Assembly: GCA_008729055.1 (NCBI GenBank)
Contig: SDUX01000003.1
Coordinates: forward strand, 1,426,001-1,490,000
Origin: Pyropia haitanensis
Taxonomy: Eukaryota; Rhodophyta; Bangiophyceae; Bangiales; Bangiaceae
Length of the DNA stretch: 64,000 nt
Reading direction: 5' to 3'
How positions within the stretch are numbered: the stretch's first letter is position 1; the number at the start of each line of letters is the position of its first letter. A program made the translations under genes and the position numbers. Below the pieces are notes generated by a model, which saw only the letters and a program-made list of their open reading frames with translations, ran no database searches and was not told where the DNA came from. This document shows, piece after piece, positions 22,559-33,246 of this stretch.

Positions 22559-23857
22559 GCAGGGGGGGGCGTCGGCGACGGGGTGAGCGCCGCCGGGGTG
22601 GGCGGCACCCGGCCGGCGGGGGATGCGGCTGGGGGCAGGGGCGTGACCGCGGCGCGGCAACCACCGCCGCCTCGCCGGCGGCGCCATCCCCGCCGCCTTG
22701 CCGGCGGCGCCATCCCCGTCGCCGATCGGCGTGGACGGCGTGGCGCACCGCGCCGCGCGCGGCGGCGCGGGGGGGGGGGGGGGGGGGGGGGAGGGCGCCC
22801 GCCAAGGCGGCCGCCGGCGGGGGCGGCGCGCCGTCGCCACCCCGCCGCCCCGGCGGGAGGTGGCGCCGCCGCCGTCGCCGCGCACGCTCGCGGCGGGGTG
22901 GCGCGCGTGCTCGCGGCGTGGCGGCGGTACGCTCCGGGCGGGGGGGGGCGGGGGGGCGGGGGGGAAGGGGAGCGCCGCTTGGGTGGGGACGCCGGGGGGG
23001 GGGGGGGGGGGGGGGGCGGGGGGCGGTGGTGTGGCTGTGGAGATGGGCGGGCGGGCGGTGGGCCGCCCCGTGTTACGGCGCTGCTGCCGGCGGGGGGCGG
23101 TGGCGGTAGCGACGGCGACGGCGGCGGCGGTGGCGTCTGGGGGGGGTGTGACCGCGAGGGTGGTGGTCTTTGGGGTGGGGGGGGGGGGGGGGGGGGGGGG
23201 CGTCCGTCCCCCCCCCCCCTCCTCCACCGCCGCCCACCCCGGGCAGTGTCTTTGTGTGTGTGGCGGGGATGGTGCCGGCGGCGGCGGCGGCAGCGGCGGC
23301 GGCGGCGGCGGCGACGCCATCCGTGGTGGCACGGCGGTTGGGGGCGGCGGCGGCGGCGGCGCGGCAGGTGGCTGGGGAGGGGGGGGAGGGGTGGGTCATG
23401 GGGGGGGGTGCGGGGGGGGGGGGGGGGGGGTGCCGACCGCGGCTCTCCCCAGCGGCCGCCGCCGACCGCCGCCCGCGGCGGCGACCGCGTCCACCTCGCG
23501 GGGGCGGCGGTGCGCACGCGGCGGCCACGCGGGCTGGCGGCGGCGGCAGACGGGCTGCGCGTGCCTGCTCGTTGGGGGGCGGCATGGCGGTCGCCCCTCC
23601 GTGCGGGCATTTAGTGGAGGCGCGGGAGGGACGGCGGGCGGGCGGGCGGGCGGGAGTGAACCAGAAAAGAAGAAGAAAAAACGGCGTACATCCATGAAGC
23701 GCAGCCACCCGTGGCTACTGGCGGGCCCCACGCCCAACCGGTCGGCGCGGCCCGCCGGCGGCAGCCCCCAGCGCCGTCACCAATCCCACCCACAGCTCCC
23801 CCTACCCTGCCCACCCCCCCGCCACTCAGTCCTTTCGCACGGTCGCCCCCCCCCTCC
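22559..23857. other. Low-complexity GC-rich region, possibly coding
   Basis: The interval is dominated by G runs and GGC repeats. Short plus-strand stretches look protein-like in different frames (VARVLAAWRRYAPGG near 22910, TPSVVARRLGAAAAAARQVA near 23320, and DRVHLAGAAVRTRRPRGLAA before a stop at 23612-23614), so a fragmented plus-strand gene may end here. No domain is recognised. At 23650-23690 an A-rich block lies about 190 nt past the stop of the minus-strand phycoerythrin gene (U-rich in its sense). Confidence 0.3.
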
Positions 23858-25256
23858 TCAATACCGCGCTGTCGACGGGCGCATGGCCGCGGCGACCGCC
23901 GGGTAGCGCTCAAACGCGGCCTCCTCGTAGCCACACCCGTGGCCAAAGTGTAGCCGCGCGTACGCGGCAGCGTCGTACGCCGCCGCCGCGCGGGCGGCGG
24001 CCGACAGGTGGCCCGCGCGGTAGCGCGTTGCGAGTGCCGCCACCCGCTTGGCCTCCGCCTCCCCGCCCGCGCCGCCGTCGGTGCACGCGGGCGTGTAGAC
24101 GCCCGCCGCGACGGCGCGCGCCTTCATCTGCCGGTCCACCGACGCGGCCATGTACGCCTCGGCGGGGGATGACGGGGTGCCGTAGCGGATGCACGAGCGG
24201 GACGCCTCGGCCTGGCCCATGACCATCGCCGCCGCGACGCGGGGGTAGGTGCCGACGAGCGCCTCCTCGTACGAGCAGCCGTGCGTGCCGAGCGTCGCCT
24301 GCCGCCGCGCCTCGTAGTAGTCGCCATACTTTTGCGCCGTCGACCGCTGGCCAGCGCGGAAGGCCGCCGACAGGGCCGCGACGCGCGCCGCGTCGGCGGC
24401 GCCCTTGGTCGTCCCCTCCGTACACGCGGTCGTGTACTGTGCGCAAGAGCGGGGGGGGGGGAGCGAGGAGGGATGCAAGGAACAGGGGGGGGTTTTGAGA
24501 GCGAATTTTGTGCGCGGGGCATCCACGGCGGCAGCCATGAAAATCACGTCAGTCACACTGTCTGGCCAAGGCCCGCACCGCGGCCAGCTGCGCGAGCTCA
24601 CCCCCGCCAGCGGCCGTGCTGCCGCTGTAGCAGCACCCCACGCCGCCCCTGCCTTTCCGCCCTTCTCTCGGCGGCCGTACGCGAGGCAACCCCTCCCCCC
24701 ATCGCCGCCGCCTCACCTCACCCCCCCCTGCACTCCAACGTACCACCCCCGTCGGCACGGCCGTCGCCTTGTACTGCGTGCGCACGCACTGCGCCATGTA
24801 CTTATCCGCCGCCGCGCCGGTGCGCCCGCCCGGCACCATGTCCGTCATCGCGTCGCCGCCCTTCCCAAACTTGGCCGCCGTCGCGGCGCCCTGCAGGTAA
24901 AAGAAAGGGCTCCCGCCCGCGAGCACCGCGGCGGTAGCGTAGGACGGCGACGGCCCGCCCGCCGCTGCACGCCGGGGCGCCCGGTACGAGTCCCCCTTGG
25001 CCGCCTTGACGCTGTCCAGGTACGCGCGGTAGCCGCCGCTCATGCCCTGCGGGCCCGCCACCGCCGGCGGCGCCGCGTCGCCGCCGCTCATCTTGTTGTA
25101 CTTGTCGAGGGAGTAGGCGGCCATGCGCGGCGAAGCGGCCGCCGCCGACCCCGCCGCGGCTGGCGCGCGCGGCGACACCGCCGCGCCGGCAAAGGCGCCG
25201 CGGGACGGAGCCGCCGCGGGCGTAAAGGCCGAGCCGGTGATGACAAAGGCGGCCAT
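23858..25256 (-). CDS. Phycoerythrin gamma subunit (rod linker)
   Basis: The gamma subunit sits in the central hole of the red-algal phycoerythrin hexamer, carries bilins and helps join rod discs in the phycobilisome. Two exons (24744-25256, 23858-24436) give 363 residues. The 307-nt intron joins PTGV to YTTACTEG (GTG|GTACGT, CACAG|TAC). The first 45 residues (MAAFVITGSAFTPAAAPSRG...) look like a plastid transit peptide. The mature part has two repeats about 113 residues apart: GVYTTACTEG/HGCSYEE and GVYTPACTDG/HGCGYEE, each with a following RYPxVAAAM-like block. Cys 157, 176, 225, 253, 289 and 339 are candidate chromophore-attachment sites; which are used cannot be seen. The in-frame opening continues upstream to 25361 without an ATG. 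Confidence 0.9.
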
Positions 25257-26589
25257 GGTGGCGGGACGGGCGTGGGAAAGAGGAGCCGGGGGGGGGTTGG
25301 CCGTGCGCGCAGCAGACGTGCGCGGGACGTGCGGCGGGGAGGTGGTGGCGGTAGGGGGCACAGCACAAGCGGCGGAAGCGAGCGGGGGTGGGCAAGCGGC
25401 AACGACGGTCAGACGGGCAGAGCTTGTCCTGTCCCAGACGGTTTTTTTTTGGACGGGACTTTGCCACGACGACTGTCACGGCTAGCCCCACACGGACGAC
25501 TCGGCGTTCCCGCGGCCACCCGCCCCCACCGCCACCTGTGCCCCGCATGCCCCCCCTGAGGCCAATCCGCTGACTCGGGGCGGCGGCTGTCGGTCACGCG
25601 GAGGCCCGGGGGGGCCGCCCAACGGCGCTGCGGATTGGCCAATGGCGGAATGAGTGCAGGGCGCGGCCGGCAGATGCGGATCGGAGCTCATCCGAGCTCA
25701 CCGTGCCGCCGCCGCCGCTTCACGATTGGGGGGGGTGGGGGGCCCTCCTGGCGCGGTTATGGGGGGGGGTGGGGGTCGAGCGATGGCCCGTTTAGCAGAG
25801 TCCAACGGGCCAACGGAGTTAAGTCAGTCTGACACGCGGTTGTTGCGGCTCTGTGCAGATATTCCGATGAAACGTCGGTCAAAATGTACCGGACCGTTGT
25901 ACATGTACGGGTCGACAGCAGCAGGGACGTTATTCAGTTATCAAACCCCCCACAGCACGTCTGGGGGAAGGTCGGATAACATGTGACCAAACGCCCCCCG
26001 GAGGTCGTGAGAGGGGTTTGATAACAGGGGGGTAAGTTATCCAGTTATCAAACCCCCCACAGCCAGGGTTCGCAAAAACCTAACCTTTTTGGTTCCTGCT
26101 TTGATTAAATCAATACACTTTTCTTTTTTCGCTTTATCCGGTTTTTTCCTGGTTTCAATTACATCATGTCAGATGTCTCGGTGGATCCACCAGCGCCCCC
26201 AACCGGAGCTGACAAACCCGCAGCGCAGTGCTACCAGACCTAGGGGCCCCTGCAGGCGAGCGTGCTGGGGGTGATTTGAAAACGACTCGGGCCCGAAGTC
26301 GTGCCAAGGGCGAGCACGAGTTTCGGTCAAAGTTGTGCATCCGCTGCACAATAAAGCCCAAGTCGTGCAGCAGAGACGCTTATCAAGCTTCCGCTGAATA
26401 GTTCATGTTGCTCGGACGTGCAGGTGTATATCCATTGGTCCAGACAGTGCATTCACACACTTTCACGTACCGTCAACATCCACTTTTTTTACGATGCACG
26501 CTACACATGCGCAACCGTCAAGATTGGGATATTCCCCTGCAATCTCTCCTGGTTCCTTGGATCTCAAGCACATTCGTGCCCAGAGAATA
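25257..26589. other. Intergenic, promoter side of phycoerythrin gene
   Basis: No gene is seen. The first few hundred bases are the presumed promoter of the phycoerythrin gamma gene. From 25800 on the DNA is much less GC-rich and starts a repeat-containing, gene-poor block. Confidence 0.5.
25929..26063. repeat. 28-bp direct repeat with inverted copy
   Basis: A 28-bp unit at 25929-25956 recurs at 26036-26063 with one mismatch; its core is CAGTTATCAAACCCCCCACA. An inverted 13-bp part of it (GGGGTTTGATAAC) lies between them at 26013-26025. The spacing is 107 bp. The arrangement can fold and may be the remnant of a mobile element. Confidence 0.7.
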
Positions 26590-27350
26590 GAGAGTTTTGG
26601 CAAGTAACTCGACTGTTGTTTCGACGGTATCTCGACTGTACATTGCGCCACGTTTCAGAGCTACCGTCGAGATACAGGATTTTCCGACCGTCCCCGACGG
26701 TATTCTCGGGATGTACAGTCGGGCCCCGGTGGATCGCGTTGAAGAAAAGCTGTACCTTTCAGCCACGTGTCGCGCGTGCGAGGCCCTAAAGGCGGGTGGT
26801 TTGGGCCGCCATATGCCGGTACAACCATTTCTGGTACATTGGACGCAGCTCGGCTGGCGCTGAGGGACAGGTGGTCTGTCCGTGGTGTCAGGGGGCTTGG
26901 CCAAGCGGGCCGATCGTTGTCGTGTTGCGCGCCTTTTTCCCAGCCCCTTGCACCCACCCTCCCCCCTTTGTTGGCCTTGTGCTGCCTCCACGACGCGCCG
27001 AATATGTCATCCCCGAGCCCTACCACACCTGCAGAGAATGCGTCGTCTGCGTCCTCGAGGCGGGACCGGCCGTCTACTGGTGGGGTCCCTGAATCGGCGA
27101 CCAAGAAGCCGCGCCGGCTGTGGCGTCCCACTGGTGGAAGCGATCGCAACGACGTGCTGCGTCACTGCCTTGGTGGTGGCGCGCCTCGCCTTCTGTTCCG
27201 TTCTTGTACAGGACTGTCGCGTTACAGGAAAGTTACTTGCCAAAACTCGTTCGAGTCCGCGACGGTAGAAAAAATACGGTATCTCGACTCTTTCCAGATT
27301 CCGTCGAGATACAGTCGAAAGCGACCGTCGGATTACTTGCCAAAACTCTC
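26590..27350. mobile_element. Non-autonomous TIR element flanked by TA
   Basis: A 761-bp element whose ends are inverted repeats of about 50 bp. The first 18 bp (GAGAGTTTTGGCAAGTAA) are perfect, and the rest is about 80% alike. A TA dinucleotide flanks each side (26588-26589, 27351-27352), as expected for a Tc1/mariner-like target duplication. Subterminal copies of the same motifs occur inside (TTACTTGCCAAAACTCG at about 27228; GTATCTCGAC/GTCGAGATAC hairpins at both ends). No transposase is encoded, so it would be a MITE-like or foldback-like element. Confidence 0.7.
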
Positions 27351-27352
27351 TA

Positions 27353-28389
27353 ATGCGAGCACGCCGCAATTAGAATCAGGTCTCCCGTCCATCTAGTCTG
27401 AAGTTTCCAGAAAGTCGCCCTGTGTTCTGTCTGCGCAACGTGTGTGTGCGATACTTTGCATCTGTTGGTTAGATCTGCTGAATGTGAGGCATATCATTGG
27501 TCATCATCTGTCGTGCAGTTGCGCGCATGCACACGTGCCAAAGTTTGAACGACAAAAATACTCTGATCTAAGGGCAGGTCTACCAATGTGTATATTTGGC
27601 AATATTCGTGCAACATGTGTGAAACGTGGGTAACCGGACGAATCGTGGCACCGACGCGGTCGTTTGTCAATGTCAACCGGGTGTCTTAGCCTGAAACCAA
27701 TCTGTTCATACGAATCGACTTGATATCAGTTGCAACGTAAGTTGGCCGCGGTACCCCAGCGCTTGTTGGCTCCAGGGCTATCGCTCGGTCAAAATACACT
27801 GTGTTGGCTGGGTGATTGCCATGTAGTCTACAGACGCAACCGCATGTGAGGACGATGATTGGCTGTGAACGTGCCACGTGGGTTTTCTATCCTGATATTG
27901 TGATATAAGGTATTCTGTTGGTAGCCCCCGTCCTCACCATAAGTCCGCTTCTCGTGCTTTCCCGGGTAACTCGCCAATGACCCATCCACTCGGAAGCCGC
28001 CACGTATGTACACGTGGCGGCCGAAAACGACGCGCTTAAGAGCACATCCAGCAACGTCGGGACCAACGGTTAAATAATTCATTTCAGCGAACACGTGCGC
28101 GCTTCTGGTTGGATGCCCATTTCTGTTGGGGCGTGCCCCAACCGGTCTTGCAGGACTTGTATAGAACGGGGCGCAGACTAGCCGAAAAGGCGGAAGGATG
28201 GGTTCACGCCGGTGGGAGAACAAAGACCCAACCCCATTCCTCGAATGTAGCTTCAAATCGGGATCAGAGAAGCAGCTGGGATGCGAGCCCGCGATCGTCC
28301 ACAGCCACGTCTCAGTCACCCCATTGGTCCGATTTCGTTTCACAGGTCGCCAACAGGATGGGGATGGTCCCGCTCGCTCCCCATTCTCG
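27353..28389. other. Gene-poor, lower-GC region
   Basis: No gene is recognised. Base composition is more balanced than in the coding regions. An open minus frame at 27828-28616 runs across the end of the transposon at 28398 and shows no domain, so I do not accept it. Confidence 0.5.
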
Positions 28390-28397
28390 CACAAAAT

Positions 28398-29830
28398 GGC
28401 TCCCGTCCCATGCACACACGAGGGCCCGGTTTCATCCCACCAATAGAAGTCAAGGAAGGGACGATGCGTGGTGTAACTGATGGATGGGGGCGCAAGCTGT
28501 CGACCGCTCTCAGCCGCAGCCTGTATGTAGCGGCGCACAGCGCTCGGGCTTGAAACAGCATCAGCCAGTAGAACATCTGGGATACACAACTTACAGCTAT
28601 TTTCGATGACTGTCAAGCTTTGTGAAACATCACTTCAAAACTGAGATAGGTGGAGACCTTTTGCAGTGTTAGCTGTTGGACGGACGTACTTTGGAACGCG
28701 AGGGGACTGCAGATGTTCCACTTCTGGGCTTTCAATTTGTCATGGATATAAATACTGGTTATGGTGTAGATGATACGGTGAGGACACTCGCCGGTTGGGG
28801 GCGTCCGCCGGCTGCGACGGCAGTCTGCCAAAGGGAAAAAGTCTGGTGACGGCTAGCAGCGCCCACAGGCTGGCGGGCGGCCGCCGGGCAATGATAAATT
28901 GGGTGTCGGTAGCGCTGGCGGTTGGCGGCCGGGGGCAGCAGCTGCCGGCGGGGGTTGAGGTTGGTGGCGGGCCGCGGCCTCCACTGTCGGAGAGGTCGGC
29001 GCCGGCCGGATCGGGGCGACTGACTGCCGCTGCCAAAGCTCGCAGCGGGGATAGAAAGTAGTAAGGGTGGTCGCCTGTGGCCGCAGGCGCGGCAGCGGTT
29101 GCCGGCCGGTGGAGGGTGTGCGCCCGTCGCGCTGGCGGCTGGTGGCGGTCGGCGGCCACTAACAGAGGGATTGGGGGATAGCGTCGGGCGGAAGTGTATG
29201 CGGGTGGGGGGAGAGATCTGAGCCCGCGGAGAGCGTCCGCCTGCGTCGGCGGCAGCTGCAGGCGCGGGGAGGGGCTAGCGGCGGGAGCCAACGGCGGCAA
29301 ATGAGGGAGTGGGCGCTAGCTGGGGAGTGGTGACCTCAGACCATCCTGGAGACTGGTGTTCATTAGATGGACTGGTGGCGGGGTTGCGGGCTGGAAGAGG
29401 GCGGCGGGGGCTGCGAGCGGGTGGCGCTGGGTGCCGGGTGGCAGGTACCTGGCGGCAGAAGGTGCGCCCCGCGGTCGGGGCGGGAGGGGCCGTCGCCCGC
29501 CGGCCGCATCAGCGACCGCTGGGTTGGAATGCGGCGTTCCGCATCACTACCGGCCGAAGGGTGCAGTCAGTCGGCGGCTGCTCGCGCGGAGGCTGCCTCT
29601 CCAGTCAGACGCGGAAGGGGCGGCAGCTGCAAGCATAGAGGAATCAATATAAGGGAAAGCCTGATAAGCCCAGCACAACCGCAAAATTATGTATTTATAT
29701 ATATCATTGACTAGAGTTCTAAACATTTGAAAATGTATCGAAAATGTGGGAGCTCGTCCAGGCCTAATCAAATTTCAGCTAAAGGGTCCTATTCAAAACT
29801 CAGAACGCGTGTGTGCATGGGACGGGAGCC
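28398..29830 (-). mobile_element. 1.43-kb TIR transposon, copy 1
   Basis: The element is bounded by 23-bp perfect terminal inverted repeats (28398-28420 and 29808-29830, beginning GGCTCCCGTCCCATGCAC). It is flanked by an exact 8-bp target duplication, CACAAAAT (28390-28397 and 29831-29838). Eight-bp duplications are typical of hAT and some other DNA transposon superfamilies. No transposase is encoded, so it is non-autonomous. It is inverted relative to a second copy at 39861-41288. The interior is GC-rich, with an AT-rich part near the right end. Confidence 0.88.
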
Positions 29831-29838
29831 CACAAAAT

Positions 29839-32800
29839 GGGGCGCAGGAGAGACCAACCCCATCCTGCGATCCGAATATGTAGAGTACTTACCAAAAATA
29901 TATGAATCAGATTCGTCATATATGGCCCGCCGTTGGGGCGTCATGTGGCCGTTTGTATTGACTGCTGAGCGTTCGAACCCCATCCAGCAAATATGAGAGC
30001 CACGTGTACGTATTCGCGACCATCCTGGCATTGTTGGATGTGCTCTAAGGCGGATAGCCCTCATTGGTGGTCCGGCCACAAGTTATGGCCAGGGAACAGG
30101 ATGAGCATCGATGGTCCAGCGAGACGAACACCCGCCGACAAACGAGGCAGCGGCCAACCGACACTGACGCAGAGGTACGACTGGGATGGGGGTGCTGGGC
30201 AGCCACCGGCCTCTCTGGCTCAAAGCGTGCCGCGCCGGTGCAGTCCAAGGGCCTCGCCCAACATGCTCTGCGGGTGACGCCCGTCGCGGGGGCTCCCCCG
30301 CCTGACCGTGCTTAAGAGCCTCACACCAGGCGTCGACCCCAGCCACGTCATTCCCCCCCAGGGGCTTTTGCACAGCGACGTCAAACGCGCACGGCCGGGG
30401 GCCAATCGCCGACCAACCGGGTGCGTTGCACGACTGGAAAGAACCAGGCTGCGACTGGCCCGAAGCTGGGCACCACTCGCAGGCAGGTCTGACAGAGGGC
30501 CACCAACGGACCCGTTTCCCACATCACGACTGTTCGATTGACAGGTTGACCTCAGTCCCGGCCGCGGCGGCCCCCAGCGCCCGCGGAGCGTCGTCTTGGG
30601 CTGGCCGAGACGTCGTCGGTCTTCTACACGACTGTGGCTCGTACTTTTTGTGCGCGTGAGCTTGGCAAAGGGGTTCCACGCGAGGCCGCTGGGGCCATTT
30701 TCCTCAGCGGCATCCCCCGCGAGCCTCCGGTGCCTGCGATTCGGCCTCAAAGCTGACAGCGTGGGTCGCCCATCGCCGGCTGCGTCCCACCTCTGGCCCG
30801 TCGATGCGCGAACGTCGAAGAGAGGTCCAAGGAGGGGCCCCCACTCTCGCACGGCTGGGTGCATTGAGCCGGAAGCCTGTTCGGCTTGTTTTCGTTTGCC
30901 CCTCTGTGAAACCGCGGTCCCGGGTCACCCGTCTGCCCTGCAACACGATGATTCATGGGCGCCGGCGGTGGCGGCCGCCGGTTCATCAGCAGGCCGCGCC
31001 GCGCGCGCGCGGCACCACAAGGAGGAGATTTTTGCCACGACCGCCGCCGTTTGTGACGGCCGTCTCGGACGTCCATAGGATGGGCGGGTCGTCCGCCCCG
31101 GCGCTCCACACACACAACGGCTTTTTGAAACCCGCCGGCCCGAGGCTCGCACAGCTGTGCAGGGGATGGCGTGGCAGGCCTATGGGGAAGAGCCGCCAGA
31201 GAGGGTGTGTCATCACCGTGCGGTGGCTGGCCCGGTGGCAAGGCAACACACGCATTGGACGTCCAGTGCGCTGTCGTGGACGAAGGGGGGCCGTCTGAGA
31301 GGTCGCCCAACACACCCAGTTTCGATTGGGTTATCGAGAACACACCCGCCCACGGCAGGTGCCAGGGATGAGGCGTCTACCCTGGGGCAGACGCAAAAAT
31401 CCGACGGCTGGCCGGCCTGGAGACAGGTGCGCGCCCGGCGCGGCAGGTCACTGGTTGGGGACCGCCCACCCATCCCTTTCTTCCAGCGGGGCTGGATAGG
31501 TTGGCGGGTGCACGGTCGGCAGTGTGAAGAAGCCAGACGCGCGGTGGTCCGACCACCCGACTTCGAGCCACAGTCGACGCCGCCTGACCCGCGGAAGCAG
31601 GCTGCAAGTTCTGTGGCCCGTCTGCCGTCGTCCCCGACCAACCGTGCTTCGTCACCCCCGCTGGGAGGGCCTTGTCACAGGACGTGGCAACCTTTGCCAC
31701 CTGTGTCTCTGGCCGTGCGGGGAGGGGGGGGGCCGTTCGGGGAGTCGAGCTCGCCACCGGTGTAGCCACTCGACGGCCGAAGAAGGGCATTCAGCTGGCG
31801 AGCACCTGTCCCCAGGATATACCTTTGGAGAGAAAAGAGCGACGAGCGAACGCCCGCGCCCCTCGCCGCCAGTAACAATGCACACGGGCGCCACGAGAAG
31901 GGTCAAGGGGTCGAGCGGGGGGCCCCCGAGCGGGCCCAGCCACGCGACCTCCTCGTGGGCGCCCACCGCACGGGCGCGGACGGAGCGAGCGGCGGAGAGC
32001 GTTCGTTCTCGGACCTGGGGAACTCCAATCGGCGACTATCGACCCGAGCGCATCCTCCCCTCGAGCCCCCCCCCGCGCCACACCACTCTCCTGCGGACAG
32101 CACGGCAAGAGCATCTGCCGGCAACCGCCCAGTCGAGGCAACCGACGACGGGGGGAGGGGAGGGGGCGGGCGCCCGCTGGCCTGGGACGACCGTCGCCCG
32201 CCGCGACCGACGACCGCCGGCAGCTGGCCGGCAGCGGCACTGCGCGCGGCCGCCGCGTTCGCGGTGCGCGGGGGGGGGCGGTCAGGGGTCCCAGGTGGAA
32301 ATCCCCCGGGGCCCCCACCCGCCGCCCGCCCCCCTCCCGCCGCGGGGGCTTGGGTGCAGACAGGCTGCCAGGAAAGAATCTGGGTGGGGCGGCTCCGCAC
32401 GCCAGGCGGGGGAGGCTGCCAGCGAGCGCCCGCCCGCGCCCCCCCCCCCGCTCCCGCACTTGTCCCCGAGCACCCCCCGAAATCCAGCCTCGGGACAAGA
32501 TTGGTTGGTTCGCGCGCTCTCCTCGCCTCGTCTCCGACCGCCCCAGCGCCCCAACCCCGCTCCGGCGGCCGTCTCACCCGCGCGCCCCGTGCGTGCGCAC
32601 GACGTCTGGGGTCCCCCGAAAGGTCTGGTCGGCGGCCCAATTCGGGGCGTGTCGCCCCCCTCCGCGCCCCGCCCACCCACTCCCCCCTACGGCGGCGGCC
32701 GTGCCAGCCCCGCTGAGGTGGGTCGGCGGTGGAGGGGCACCAGCGGCGCCGTCTCTGCCTCTCTCGATACCGCCCTGTGGGCCATGCAGGGCGTAGGGGG

Positions 32801-33246
32801 GCTCTCGAGGACGGCTGCGGGGGGGGGGGTCGAAGCCACAGCTGCCCCAGCGTCCTCTTTCGTGAGCGCGCCCCGGGCGTGCTCCCCACAGCTCTACATC
32901 AGCCGCCGACGCCGTAAGGCTCCGTCGCGCACCCCGCGCGCGCGCGTTGCAGCGGTCGACGACGTGGCCGTCGACGGCGTGCCGGTCGCCTCCTCCGTCG
33001 GTGTGCGGGTGCTCCCTGGCCGTCAAGGTGGTGCCTGTGTGTCCGTCCCTCCACGCTCAAACCTCCCGGATCGGACTCTCGCTCCCCTTCTCTCGCCTTC
33101 CCCCCCCTCCTCACTCGCCTTCCCCTCTGCAGTGTGCTCTCAAAAGCTCGCGCTGCCTTAATCGGGCACGCCCAGGCGGGCGTGCCTCTTTGCGGTCACA
33201 CGCATCCCTGCGCGCCTGCCCTCCCCCCGCCCATACTGGCTCAAAC
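29839..33246. other. Intergenic, no gene recognised
   Basis: 3.4 kb without a recognisable gene. Open frames occur on both strands (for example minus 30220-30864, plus 31524-33161) but lack domains and have mixed, shadow-like composition. The interval 33060-33135 is strongly pyrimidine-rich and ends in CTGCAG about 110 bp before the next ATG; it may be the core promoter/leader of the zinc-finger gene, or a leader-intron acceptor. Confidence 0.45.

Noticed and set aside
27828..28616. A minus-strand frame of 262 codons
   Set aside because: It crosses the precise boundary of an inserted transposon at 28398 and has no domain, so its openness is accidental.
29965..29990. tRNA B-box-like GTTCGAACCCC
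   Set aside because: The flanks cannot form a T-arm or a cloverleaf on either strand. No tRNA, rRNA or CRISPR array was found in the window.
30220..33161. Long frames on both strands between the transposon and the zinc-finger gene
   Set aside because: No recognised domain, no consistent strand, and shadow-like composition.
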